Source: Treponema denticola
GTDB lineage: Bacteria; Spirochaetota; Spirochaetia; Treponematales; Treponemataceae
Direction of reading: 5' to 3'
Assembly (NCBI RefSeq): GCF_024181405.1
Contig: NZ_CP051302.1
Location: forward strand, 1,116,001 to 1,180,000
DNA length: 64,000 bases
Numbering within the stretch: the first letter of the stretch is position 1; every line of letters begins with the position of its first letter. Position numbers and translations under genes: made by a program. Under the pieces are notes generated by a model that worked only from the letters and a program-made list of their open reading frames with translations, ran no database searches and was not told the origin of the DNA. Below, piece by piece: positions 24,893-31,490 of the stretch.

Positions 24893-25108
24893 TTATTTTT
24901 CTTGAAGTGTATACATTATTTTGGGTACAACTTCAAATTTTTTTAAAAAGGCCTCTAAAGCCGTCGAGGCCAACCAAATAGGAGCGCCGGGCTGCTCCTG
25001 AATATACCCGATTTGTTTTTTTTTCTTTAAAAGATAATCATAAGATACATTCAGTCGATCCGCCGCTTCCTGAATACTGTAGTAGTCAACTCCGCCAAGA
25101 GTTATCAC
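24893..25108 (-). CDS. HTH DNA-binding protein (excisionase/MerR-like)
   Basis: A 71-aa protein with a winged-HTH of the excisionase type (DYYSIQEAADRLNVSYDYLL), then WLASTALEAFLKKFEVV. The prophage 2 protein at 44128 is a homologue (DYYRIDEAAEKMGVSISFLY). In prophage 2 it is the first gene after the CI-controlled promoter, which suits an excision or early control factor. Confidence 0.7.
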   Translation of the reverse strand: MITLGGVDYYSIQEAADRLNVSYDYLLKKKKQIGYIQEQPGAPIWLASTALEAFLKKFEVVPKIMYTLQEK

Positions 25109-25150
25109 GTTTAAAATCTCCTTTTGCCGTCTTTTTCCGGCTGTCAGTGT

Positions 25151-25167
25151 AGGCGGATGATCCGCCT
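25151..25167. repeat. Perfect 8-bp inverted repeat
   Basis: AGGCGGATGATCCGCCT pairs over 8 bp around one central base. It follows the mini-tRNA element in the transcribed direction and has no T run, so it is not an ordinary terminator. Confidence 0.6.
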
Positions 25168-25170
25168 CTT

Positions 25171-25220
25171 GTGCTGCCCCGGAATTGAACCGAGAAACAA
25201 GGCCTAACCCTTTGCAGCAC
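25171..25220 (-). other. 50-nt tRNA-like element (acceptor stem plus T arm)
   Basis: On the minus strand, GTGCTGC (25220-25214) pairs perfectly with GCAGCAC (25177-25171). Directly inside the 3' strand is a T arm CTCGG-TTCAATT-CCGGG with the conserved TTCAA loop. The D and anticodon arms are replaced by 19 nt holding a possible 4-bp AAGG/CCTT hairpin. There is no encoded CCA. It starts 12 nt after the stop of the 25233 gene, so it is in that gene's transcript. It cannot decode and is best seen as a processing or stability signal or a tRNA relic. Confidence 0.6.
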
Positions 25221-25232
25221 TAAAAAAACTTT

Positions 25233-25970
25233 TTAAGCTATTACAGCAACTTTAATATTTGCCTTTAAAAATTCGGCTATGGCTACTCTTGCCTCGTTCC
25301 TCCATTGACCGCCGTCAGCCTCAAAGAGAGCAACATGCGGTATTCCGTTTTCAGTTTTAATCCTAAGCAAGAATTGACTTTCAGGCTGTTCAATTTCGCG
25401 GAAAGCACGATAAGGAGAAAGACGGACAATAGGCTTAACATTTTCTTTGCCTACAAGAGCCCCGGAAACGCCTTTTTTAACGGTAATATTTTGGGTAATG
25501 CCGTCATCTTCAGTATCAGCCGAGTCGGCTTGTTTGATTTTTGAAACAAGGGCCGCCACATACTCGAAGTCGTCATCTTCTTTTTTTTGGAAAAGGGAAT
25601 GAAGCTTTATGATGAAATCTTCTTGAGGCAAAAAACGCCCAAAAGGAAAGCTTTCCATGCGGCTATCAAGAATGGCATCTATTAAAATCTCTCTGTTTTT
25701 TCTAATTCCAAAAAGAGCAGATGTTAAAGAAACCTTATATACATCAGTCACAACAGCAATGTAGTTAGCGTTTAAATCCAGTTTGTCAATGTTTCTATTT
25801 ACAAAATCAACAAAGCCGGTTAAGCTTGAAACGTTTAAGGGATGGGCAACCGCCTCAAAAGCAACAGGATACAAATCCCTTGTGCTCATCTTTTTACCGT
25901 CAACTTCAACAACCACCGATTGAGTTACTAAATTTTCAATTTTATCGATAGCTTCTTTTGTTAAATCCAT
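25233..25970 (-). CDS. DUF2303-like phage protein
   Basis: A 245-aa acidic protein. The segment RLSPYRAFREIEQPESQFLL and the C-terminal ALFEADGGQWRNEAR followed by IAEFL look like the YfdQ/DUF2303 phage family, of unknown function. It is the second gene of the early operon and directly follows a replication-terminator-like gene, a pair often seen together in phages. Family assignment is from memory. Confidence 0.6.
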   Translation of the reverse strand: MDLTKEAIDKIENLVTQSVVVEVDGKKMSTRDLYPVAFEAVAHPLNVSSLTGFVDFVNRNIDKLDLNANYIAVVTDVYKVSLTSALFGIRKNREILIDAILDSRMESFPFGRFLPQEDFIIKLHSLFQKKEDDDFEYVAALVSKIKQADSADTEDDGITQNITVKKGVSGALVGKENVKPIVRLSPYRAFREIEQPESQFLLRIKTENGIPHVALFEADGGQWRNEARVAIAEFLKANIKVAVIA

Positions 25971-25971
25971 T

Positions 25972-26304
25972 TTAGCCTCCTATAGCTTTAACTTCGCCTG
26001 TTTGAAAATCCAGGGCTTCTTGTTTTGGGTTATCCTCGTAAGCGTCTATCTTGCCGTTTTCAACGTCAAAAAACATGATAGATTCGGCAGGCTTAAGGCT
26101 TGCGAGCTTCGATGTAACAGATAGCTTAGTATCTGCTTCCCTGCGGGATTTACCGGGTTTGATGTCTAGCTTGATTGTGATACTTCGTACAGTTGTGGGA
26201 TTGGTGTTCTCATCTGCAATGTTAGAAAGTACCTTTTCAAGTTCTGCATCGAACAGGTCAACAACGGCCCCGCGGTTTAAGGTTTGTAGAGTTACCTTCT
26301 CCAT
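25972..26304 (-). CDS. Phage replication-terminator-like protein
   Basis: A 110-aa protein, first gene of the early leftward operon. LQTLNRGAVVDLFDAELEKV, IADENTNPTTVRSITIKLD and a C-terminal EALDFQTGEVK are typical of small phage proteins annotated as replication terminator proteins; the true activity is uncertain. It is expressed from promoter 26507-26534 through an attenuator-like leader (26338-26454). Confidence 0.6.
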   Translation of the reverse strand: MEKVTLQTLNRGAVVDLFDAELEKVLSNIADENTNPTTVRSITIKLDIKPGKSRREADTKLSVTSKLASLKPAESIMFFDVENGKIDAYEDNPKQEALDFQTGEVKAIGG

Positions 26305-26337
26305 AAAATCTCCTTTTCCTGTTTTTTCAGGAAGATA

Positions 26338-26454
26338 TAAAAAAAGCCCTAAAATGAGTTAAGTCGTGAAAGACTTACCGCAATACTCATTTTTTGGGCT
26401 TTTTCCATTTAGCTGCCAAAAGCAGCCAAGAAAAGATTGCGGAATTTTTCTCGG
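26338..26454 (-). promoter_or_regulatory. Attenuator leader A with complementary loops
   Basis: In the 5' leader of gene 26304. Hairpin 1 (26454-26426, 9-bp stem) has loop ATTCCGCAATC. Hairpin 2 (26426-26412) is GCTGC-TTTTG-GCAGC. An intrinsic terminator follows: arms at 26399-26385 and 26359-26346, T run to 26338. The terminator loop begins ATTGCGG (26384-26378), perfectly complementary to CCGCAAT of loop 1 (26442-26436). The same plan recurs at 43995 and 46567 in prophage 2. Confidence 0.7.
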
Positions 26455-26478
26455 GTGCTTTATACAATGTTTATAAAT

Positions 26479-26558
26479 TACAGTTTTTACTGTAGTTTAT
26501 ACCTTTATTATACAGCGATAACTGTAAATATCAATAGGTTTTTACAGCTTTTTCTGTA
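26479..26558. promoter_or_regulatory. Three operators TACAG-N6-CTGTA
   Basis: Perfect 16-bp dyads lie at 26479-26494, 26511-26526 and 26543-26558, exactly 32 bp apart (three helical turns). The middle one fills the spacer of the leftward promoter 26507-26534. Probably bound by the XRE protein encoded next to them. Confidence 0.8.
26507..26534 (-). promoter_or_regulatory. Early leftward promoter of prophage 1
   Basis: Minus strand TTGATA (26534-26529), 16-bp spacer, TATAAT (26512-26507). It drives leader A and the early operon starting at 26304 and is overlaid by the middle TACAG-N6-CTGTA operator. Confidence 0.75.
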
Positions 26559-26588
26559 TTTTTTTTTATTTTTCCCGATAATTAGTGT

Positions 26589-26870
26589 ATGGATACCTCT
26601 GTTTTTTGGGATAACATCAAAACACTGATTAAACAGTCAAATACAACACAAAGAGGCTTAGCCGAAAAATGCGGCTTTTCATCTCGTTCAATCGAAACTT
26701 GGATAGCCTCCAATCAATTACCGGACATATTCCAAGCCTATAAGATTTCTCAAACCCTAGGCGTTCCCCTCGAAAGCCTTGTTTCGGATGAAAAATCGGA
26801 TTTTAAGCCGTCTATAGACCGAATCCGGGGCCTTCTCAAAGACATTGAAAAAGAGCTAGACAAAATCTAG
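26589..26870 (+). CDS. XRE-family repressor (Cro/CI-type, short)
   Basis: A 93-aa protein with an XRE helix-turn-helix (NTTQRGLAEKCGFSSRSIET, then QAYKISQTLGVPLESLV) and a short helical tail, without a peptidase domain. It is divergent from the early operon and adjacent to three operators. There is no clear ribosome site before the ATG, so translation may be weak. Prophage 2 has a counterpart at 46101 with the same layout. It likely represses the early promoter and its own gene. Confidence 0.8.
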   Translation: MDTSVFWDNIKTLIKQSNTTQRGLAEKCGFSSRSIETWIASNQLPDIFQAYKISQTLGVPLESLVSDEKSDFKPSIDRIRGLLKDIEKELDKI

Positions 26871-26914
26871 CGGTCTTATTCAAATTTTGCACATCTTGTG
26901 CCGATAACCTTTAA

Positions 26915-27066
26915 GAGGACTCAGCCCCCGCGGTCAACAGAATTTAAAGATTGCTGAGGGGCCGAGCCTATATCTTATATGAAACTTAGAAAGCAGGCTT
27001 AGAGCTAAAGGAGATTAAACCCCGACCTTTTCAGGTCTTGGAAAAGCTCTGTCCCGCTTTCTGTTT
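26915..27066 (-). other. Structured non-coding transcript region below the CI-divergent promoter
   Basis: The minus-strand transcript expected from promoter 27070-27098 has no gene of its own here but can fold strongly: AGAAAGC/GCTTTCT and AGAGCT/AGCTCT enclose GACCT-GAAA-AGGTC; further on, CTCGGCCCC pairs with GGGGCTGAG, or alternatively CTCAGC with GCTGAG. No T-run terminator is seen. It runs toward and would be antisense to the XRE gene. May be a small regulatory RNA (inference). Confidence 0.4.
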
Positions 27067-27069
27067 AGA

Positions 27070-27098
27070 ATTATATAGAATTATTATTCTATTGTCAA
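27070..27098 (-). promoter_or_regulatory. CI-divergent promoter with operator
   Basis: Minus strand TTGACA (27098-27093), 17 bp, TATAAT (27075-27070): a perfect consensus. The spacer holds a perfect dyad TAGAATTATTATTCTA (27076-27091), and further TAGAAT half-sites lie on both sides (near 27065, 27107 and 27116). These are probable CI operators. Confidence 0.8.
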
Positions 27099-27147
27099 GT
27101 GATTTTTAGAATAAAATAGAATTATTTATAAAAAAGAGGTGTTTTTT

Positions 27148-27804
27148 ATGGAAAATTCGCAGGAGAAAGACAGATTAAGACAAATAAGAGAGGCTTTAGG
27201 TCTTAATCAATCGGAAATGGCAAAAAAAATAGGGAAAACCCAAAAAGCATGGTCTACATACGAAACTGGAGAAAATAAAATATCCCCGGCCGTTTACTTA
27301 AAACTGGGGGACTTGGGATTTAATATAGAATGGCTAAAAGAGGGGCTTGGAGAAATGTATATAGACAAAAAGGCTAAGTCATCAGATGATAAGGTTGCTA
27401 TGGTGCCTTTCATTCCTTCCGGAGCCAGTGCAGGCTACGGCCGCATTTTTGAAACCTACGATAATTTTGAGCTTATCCCCGTGTTAAAATCGCTTATTGC
27501 TCCGTATAAGCCTGAACATGTCTTCGCTATTGCAGCAGTAGGAGACAGTATGATCGGTTCTAAAATATTTGATGGAGATATTGTCTTTTTTTCTCCTGAA
27601 AGAAAGGAAGGTAACGGGATTTTTGTCATCACAGTAGACAATAAAGCCTTTGTTAAACGGTTGGAGTTCGATCCGCTCGGAAAATGGGTTAAACTTATAA
27701 GCGATAATCCGCTTTATGAGATACAAAAAATCGGCGAGGAATACTCGGCAAGTTTTAAAATTGAGGGCCGTGTAATTGCGTGGATGCATAGGAATAGGGA
27801 GTAA
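27148..27804 (+). CDS. CI/LexA-type phage repressor with S24 peptidase domain
   Basis: A 218-aa repressor. Residues 8-63 are an XRE HTH (LGLNQSEMAKKIGKTQKAWS). The C-terminal S24 domain has the catalytic Ser in AVGDSMIG and Lys in KAFVKRLEF. An Ala-Gly in GASAGYGR could be the self-cleavage site, giving SOS-linked induction. The start is the ATG at 27148 with GAGG 8 nt upstream. It is similar in HTH to the prophage 2 repressor (43166) but the operators differ. Confidence 0.88.
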   Translation: MENSQEKDRLRQIREALGLNQSEMAKKIGKTQKAWSTYETGENKISPAVYLKLGDLGFNIEWLKEGLGEMYIDKKAKSSDDKVAMVPFIPSGASAGYGRIFETYDNFELIPVLKSLIAPYKPEHVFAIAAVGDSMIGSKIFDGDIVFFSPERKEGNGIFVITVDNKAFVKRLEFDPLGKWVKLISDNPLYEIQKIGEEYSASFKIEGRVIAWMHRNRE

Positions 27805-27844
27805 ATAAAAGGCAGCAAGAGGGTATATGATTGATTTAAAAAAA

Positions 27845-28051
27845 TTAAGGCGTTGGATCGGCTGCCTTGCGGGGCCGTCCTACCTTTTTATTCCTATTAT
27901 TAAAATCTTCTATGTTTTTATCTGTCCAAAAAAAGGTTTTTCGAGCACCAAACCCCACTGATTTGACATTGTTTTTTACAGCCCACCGCTGGGCAGTCTT
28001 AATGCAACAGTCAAAGAAATTTGCAACTTGTTTAGTTGATAAATACTCCAT
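27845..28051 (-). CDS. HTH protein, excisionase-like
   Basis: A 68-aa protein starting MEYLSTKQVANFFDCCIKTA, an excisionase-type winged HTH, then FFWTDKNIEDFNNR and a basic tail. I start it at 28051, where AAGGAGGAG lies 5 nt upstream. It is the last gene of the three-gene operon from promoter 29243-29271 near the integrase, consistent with an excision role. Confidence 0.65.
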   Translation of the reverse strand: MEYLSTKQVANFFDCCIKTAQRWAVKNNVKSVGFGARKTFFWTDKNIEDFNNRNKKVGRPRKAADPTP

Positions 28052-28052
28052 T

Positions 28053-28805
28053 TTACTCCTCCTTATTAACTTTTTGTATTCTTTCAAACGGTGCAATATA
28101 AATTACCTTTCTTTCGCTCCAATTTGCTCCGCAGGCTTGATTTCTTAAAAAACCTTTAACATGCACAAGTTTATCTTCTTTTAGCCTTCTTTCAAAATCT
28201 TCTTTAATTCTTGCGGTAAAAAGAGTCTTAGTCATTTTTCGGCCGTAAACACTTGGTGAGCACCGGAGTAAGTCCTTTTTTAAAACAATAGGGCTTTTTT
28301 CTGCCTCAATTAAAAGTGAAAATGTTAAAAGAAATTTCACAAAGAATAACCCGTCATCACTATATAAATCATCTTTGCCAAAATCATACTTTTTGTTTTC
28401 AAAATCGATTAAAAACAAAGAAGATATTAAGCCCCCGTTTGCTTGTTCTCCACAAATTATTAAAAAAGGGGCTTTATAAAAACCCCATAAGGCTTTTACG
28501 CCTTTTTGCGGTTTTTTAAAAACAATATAAAACGATTTTAAAAAAGAAGGACACCAATCCGGCAAATCTTCTATGATTGACGAGTCGATTAGTTCTAGGA
28601 CATTCGCAGATAAACTGTGTTGAACCAAATCATTTTTCATTACACAAACTGCCGCTGCAGTCCTTGCCAAAAAGTGTCTATCAAAATTATTTGCACGGTT
28701 ATTGATTTCGGCCTTTTCATTTTCAGAAAGATTGCAATATTGAACAAACAACGGTTCAAAGCAACTTTCAATTTTTGACCATTTTATATTTTCTTTCTTT
28801 TTCAT
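28053..28805 (-). CDS. Hypothetical phage protein (250 aa)
   Basis: An unrecognised 250-aa protein. The N-terminus is helical; the centre has hydrophobic strands (KSFYIVFKKP, APFLIICGEQANGGLISSLF). The C-terminus VKGFLRNQACG followed by a short Arg-rich stretch resembles the end of a family of plasmid and phage proteins with a VRGHWRNQ-type motif, seen here in weakened form. Expressed from a strong promoter beside int, so possibly an early takeover or protection function (inference). Confidence 0.55.
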   Translation of the reverse strand: MKKKENIKWSKIESCFEPLFVQYCNLSENEKAEINNRANNFDRHFLARTAAAVCVMKNDLVQHSLSANVLELIDSSIIEDLPDWCPSFLKSFYIVFKKPQKGVKALWGFYKAPFLIICGEQANGGLISSLFLIDFENKKYDFGKDDLYSDDGLFFVKFLLTFSLLIEAEKSPIVLKKDLLRCSPSVYGRKMTKTLFTARIKEDFERRLKEDKLVHVKGFLRNQACGANWSERKVIYIAPFERIQKVNKEE

Positions 28806-28850
28806 AATTCAAATTAAAAGCATAGGCGGGATAGTCCCGCCTATGCTTTA

Positions 28851-29168
28851 TTAATCTAGTGTCCCGTTAGGGGCGTAGATTAAGCAGCCCATTTCACGGG
28901 CTCTATAAACCTTAATGCTTTCGGCTGAGCATCGGAATGTTCTTTCCGTGTCATCGTAGATCCACAACCAATTTTCGCCTTCAGCAACAAGCTCATAGTG
29001 CTCAGGGATGTCGATCTTTTCGTTTACAAAGTAAGCACTGTAGCTAGAGTCTTGCCCAAATTTTAGCTCTCCGAATTCTGCTGTTTTTGAAGAGCAAAAT
29101 CGCATTGTAAGAGAAGCTATGTCAGAGCTTCCGAGTGATACTTTTTCAAAGTCCTTATAGTTTTTCAT
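28851..29168 (-). CDS. Hypothetical phage protein (105 aa)
   Basis: A 105-aa acidic protein, first gene after a perfect consensus promoter. Beta-rich pattern (ELVAEGENWLWIYDDTERTF, CLIYAPNGTLD). No family recognised. The mRNA has a hairpin (29197-29178) ending 10 nt before the ATG, and no free Shine-Dalgarno; GAGG is in the hairpin loop region. In prophage 2 the matching position after int is held by a different acidic protein (40586). Confidence 0.55.
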   Translation of the reverse strand: MKNYKDFEKVSLGSSDIASLTMRFCSSKTAEFGELKFGQDSSYSAYFVNEKIDIPEHYELVAEGENWLWIYDDTERTFRCSAESIKVYRAREMGCLIYAPNGTLD

Positions 29169-29177
29169 TTTTTTTCT

Positions 29178-29197
29178 CGGCGATACCTACCTCGCCG
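29178..29197 (-). promoter_or_regulatory. Hairpin at the translation start of gene 29168
   Basis: Minus strand CGGCGA-GGTAGGTA-TCGCCG, ending 10 nt before the start codon. The only ribosome-site-like bases lie inside it, so it may control translation. Confidence 0.45.
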
Positions 29198-29242
29198 CAA
29201 GGTCAAATAAATTTCAAAAGTCTTTCAACCTTTGATATTATA

Positions 29243-29271
29243 ATTATACTACAGACGACATATTTTGTCAA
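29243..29271 (-). promoter_or_regulatory. Perfect consensus promoter of the 29168 operon
   Basis: Minus strand TTGACA (29271-29266), 17 bp, TATAAT (29248-29243). A counterpart with the same sequence context (CACTTGACAAAAT) lies at 40499 in prophage 2. Confidence 0.85.
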
Positions 29272-29304
29272 GTGTTTTTTCAAAAAAAGTTGATTTTTTT
29301 ACAA

Positions 29305-29352
29305 AAAAAACCCCGAAAATCGTTATTTTTTTTCGATTTCCGGGGCTTTTTT
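29305..29352 (-). terminator. Intrinsic terminator of the integrase gene
   Basis: Minus strand CCCCGGAAATCG pairs with CGATTTTCGGGG (arms 29345-29334 and 29322-29311) followed by a T8 run, directly after the int stop. Confidence 0.85.
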
Positions 29353-30669
29353 TTATGAAAATTTGATTTTTTCTCTTTTTTGTTGGGGCGGCTTATAATT
29401 TACCAAACCTTTCAAGGCTTCCATTTTTTCATCAAAATCGGTGTCTATCTCATGATCCGAATAGCCGTCAAAAGTCCGTTCGTCCTTGTGGCCTGTAATT
29501 CCCATTCCGGTACGCTTTTTAACATTATTGGCTAGATAAGTTGCTACATAGTGCCTCCAAGAGTGAAAGACGATGTTACGTTCTTTTCTTTCGGTTTCAT
29601 CTATCCCTATTTGCGATAAGGCCTCTTTAAAGGCATCGTTTAAAGTGTGCCTATGGATAGGTATTGAAGGTTTTGCAGACCAAAAAATAAAAGGATTATC
29701 GGAGCTTCTCCATGGGTTACTATCAGAGTTTACGAGGTCTAAAAGAGCTTTTCGCATTTCAGGCATTAAAGGCACTACACGGCTATCCCCTGTCTTAGTG
29801 GACTTTAAGCCCTCAATGTCAGACCAAGAATGACGAATAAACAGGCGGTCAAGACCTATGTCGTCTTTTCGTAGGGCCTGAATTTCTCCGAGTCTTGCCC
29901 CCGTTTGACTTGCCAAAAGGGAAGCTAGATAGGATTTTTTATCCTTCCATTCTGCAGCAAAAAGATGGGCCGTCTCATCACGGGTTAATATTCCCCGTTC
30001 CCTTCCGGGGAGCGAAAATCTATAAAGGGATATGTTAAAATCTTCTTTTATGATTTTTTTCTCATACGCAAACTTTAAAGGCTTTACAATCGATACAGAG
30101 ATGTTGTTTATCGTTCTTGAAGCGAGGCCTTTATCTTGGCAGGATAAAAGAAAAGCGTTAATTTTTTCTACACTTAGCTCCGATAAGTGCTTGTCTCCCA
30201 ATACAGGGAAAGCGTGCTTCCTTGCAAGTTGGATCATGCTTTTACAGTGTGAAAAGCCTATTTTCTCGCCCTGGAGCTTTTTTTCCTTTACATAAAGGCT
30301 TTTTTCAAAATCCCAAAACTCCGAGACATAATCCTTCAGTAAGGGCGTGGATGCATTTTTTAACTGCACATCTTCCGATAAAAAGCCCCGGAGCTTTAAA
30401 AGTTTTAAAACCTCGTCAGCCTGTGAAAGTGTAAAGCTATCGCTTTTGATTAAGTTAAAAACATAGTCCCGAGCTTCAAGCTCTTGGATTTTCCCTTTCT
30501 CGGGTATTCCGTTTTTGAGCCAGTCAATTACAATTTTTTGAGCTTCTTTTTTACTGGATGTTCCAAGCGATACAGCCGGCATGTATTTACCGGTTGCCGA
30601 GTTCAAAAACTTCACAGCACAATGCCGCCCATTCCTTGCGGATAGAATAAGGTAGTCTTTTTTTGACAT
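29353..30669 (-). CDS. int: Tyrosine recombinase integrase of prophage 1
   Basis: A 438-aa phage integrase. The catalytic domain shows Arg in TGARLGEIQALR, Lys in the STKTGDSR beta-hairpin, HSWRHYVATY (HxxR), GHKDERTFDGY with the nucleophile Tyr at its end. An N-terminal SAM-like core-binding domain precedes it. I choose the ATG at 30669 (MSKKDYL) with AAAGGAG upstream over a TTG seven codons earlier. It recombines at the tRNA-Pro 3' end. Closely related along its whole length to the prophage 2 integrase. Confidence 0.95.
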   Translation of the reverse strand: MSKKDYLILSARNGRHCAVKFLNSATGKYMPAVSLGTSSKKEAQKIVIDWLKNGIPEKGKIQELEARDYVFNLIKSDSFTLSQADEVLKLLKLRGFLSEDVQLKNASTPLLKDYVSEFWDFEKSLYVKEKKLQGEKIGFSHCKSMIQLARKHAFPVLGDKHLSELSVEKINAFLLSCQDKGLASRTINNISVSIVKPLKFAYEKKIIKEDFNISLYRFSLPGRERGILTRDETAHLFAAEWKDKKSYLASLLASQTGARLGEIQALRKDDIGLDRLFIRHSWSDIEGLKSTKTGDSRVVPLMPEMRKALLDLVNSDSNPWRSSDNPFIFWSAKPSIPIHRHTLNDAFKEALSQIGIDETERKERNIVFHSWRHYVATYLANNVKKRTGMGITGHKDERTFDGYSDHEIDTDFDEKMEALKGLVNYKPPQQKREKIKFS

Positions 30670-30699
30670 GTAAATCTCCTTTTTTTGCAACTAAGATTT

Positions 30700-30723
30700 T
30701 TAGTCGACAGTTTGGTCGACAGT
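30700..30723. repeat. Tandem 12-bp repeats, candidate integrase arm sites
   Basis: Minus strand ACTGTCGACCAA and ACTGTCGACTAA in direct tandem between int and the attachment site. Prophage 2 has ACTGTCGCATAA and AATGTCGCATAA at the mirror position (39048-39071). Confidence 0.6.
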
Positions 30724-30773
30724 GCCTAAAAAGAAGAGATTTAAAGTGATAGATTGGCGAAGTTAAGATTTTG

Positions 30774-30798
30774 TAACTCTATATTAGATATAGAGTTA
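30774..30798. other. Attachment-side palindrome of prophage 1
   Basis: TAACTCTATAT-TAG-ATATAGAGTTA, a perfect 11-bp dyad 6 bp from the 3' end of tRNA-Pro. It marks the right attachment region. The matching site beside tRNA-Val (38973-38997) has the same layout with compensating base changes. Confidence 0.65.
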
Positions 30799-30804
30799 TA
30801 AAAG

Positions 30805-30878
30805 TCGGGCAAGGCGGATTTGAACCGCCGACCCCAAGTCCCCCAGACTTGTACGCTAACCAACTGCGCTATTGCCCG
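30805..30878 (-). tRNA. tRNA-Pro(GGG)
   Basis: A cloverleaf reads on the minus strand: acceptor CGGGCAA with TTGCCCG and discriminator A, anticodon stem CAAGT/ACTTG around loop CTGGGGG with anticodon GGG, and T loop TTCAAAT. CCA is not encoded. It serves as the integration site of prophage 1, which begins at its 3' end. Confidence 0.95.
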
Positions 30879-30889
30879 TAACGATAGCT

Positions 30890-30918
30890 ATAATATAGTA
30901 AAATACAAAAAATGTCAA
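30890..30918 (-). promoter_or_regulatory. Promoter of tRNA-Pro
   Basis: Minus strand TTGACA (30918-30913), 17 bp, TATTAT (30895-30890), a few bases before the tRNA. Confidence 0.75.
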
Positions 30919-30926
30919 TAGGTCTC

Positions 30927-31490
30927 TTATAAAAACAGAACACCGAATATTGCTCCGGCTGCAACCAAAACTATAGGATGAAGCTTTTTAAAGAAAATAC
31001 TTACAAAAAATAAGAACCAAAAGAATACGAACTGTTTTATATGTACAATGTCCGTTATTTTACCGCTTTCTTTAAAAACAGATAAATTTAAAATGGAAAT
31101 ATTTATTACCTGCCAACAGGCTACAGTAATCATGCCGACAGCACCTGCCCTTAAGCCGTAAAAACTTTTTTTTACCAAGGGTTTTTCTTGAAATGATGAA
31201 GCAAAGCGGGCTATCAAAACTATAACTACCAGTGATGGAAGAACAATGCCGGTAGTTAAAACGACACTTCCTAAAACACCGTAAAGTTCATAGCCGATAT
31301 AGGTTGCCATATTAATCCCCATCGGTCCAGGTGTAGATTCTGAAATAGCAACCATTGCAAAAAAATCTTCGGAACTTATGAGCCCGCGGGGAATCAGTTC
31401 TTGCTGCATGAGGGTAATAGCAACAAGACCTCCGCCTATAGTACAAAACCCTATGTACATAAACAAAAAAAACAAACCAATCAAACTCAT
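30927..31490 (-). CDS. chrA: Chromate transporter, half-size ChrA (second gene)
   Basis: A 187-aa membrane protein of the short-chain CHR family. The N-terminal signature FCTIGGGLVAITLMQ and ISESTPGPMGINMATYIGY are diagnostic; about five hydrophobic segments follow. Short ChrA proteins act as pairs, and this gene overlaps its partner by one base (31490). True substrate in treponemes is uncertain; chromate is the family name-giver. Confidence 0.88.
   Translation of the reverse strand: MSLIGLFFLFMYIGFCTIGGGLVAITLMQQELIPRGLISSEDFFAMVAISESTPGPMGINMATYIGYELYGVLGSVVLTTGIVLPSLVVIVLIARFASSFQEKPLVKKSFYGLRAGAVGMITVACWQVINISILNLSVFKESGKITDIVHIKQFVFFWFLFFVSIFFKKLHPIVLVAAGAIFGVLFL

Larger units (their letters stand above)
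1..30804. mobile_element. Prophage 1 (HK97-type siphovirus), left end outside window
   Basis: A nearly complete temperate tailed phage lies against the 3' end of tRNA-Pro. The sequence shows an integrase, two repressor modules, replication genes, TerS/TerL, portal, protease, HK97-fold capsid, tail tube, frameshifted tail chaperones, tape measure, tip and fibre genes and a CHAP endolysin, nearly all on the minus strand in canonical siphovirus order. The opposite attachment site is not in the window. No tail sheath or contractile baseplate genes are seen, so a siphovirus is inferred. Confidence 0.95.

Noticed and set aside
28053-28805. Anti-CRISPR assignment for the 250-aa protein
   Set aside because: Only a weak C-terminal resemblance to a VRGHWRNQ-type motif; not enough to name a function.
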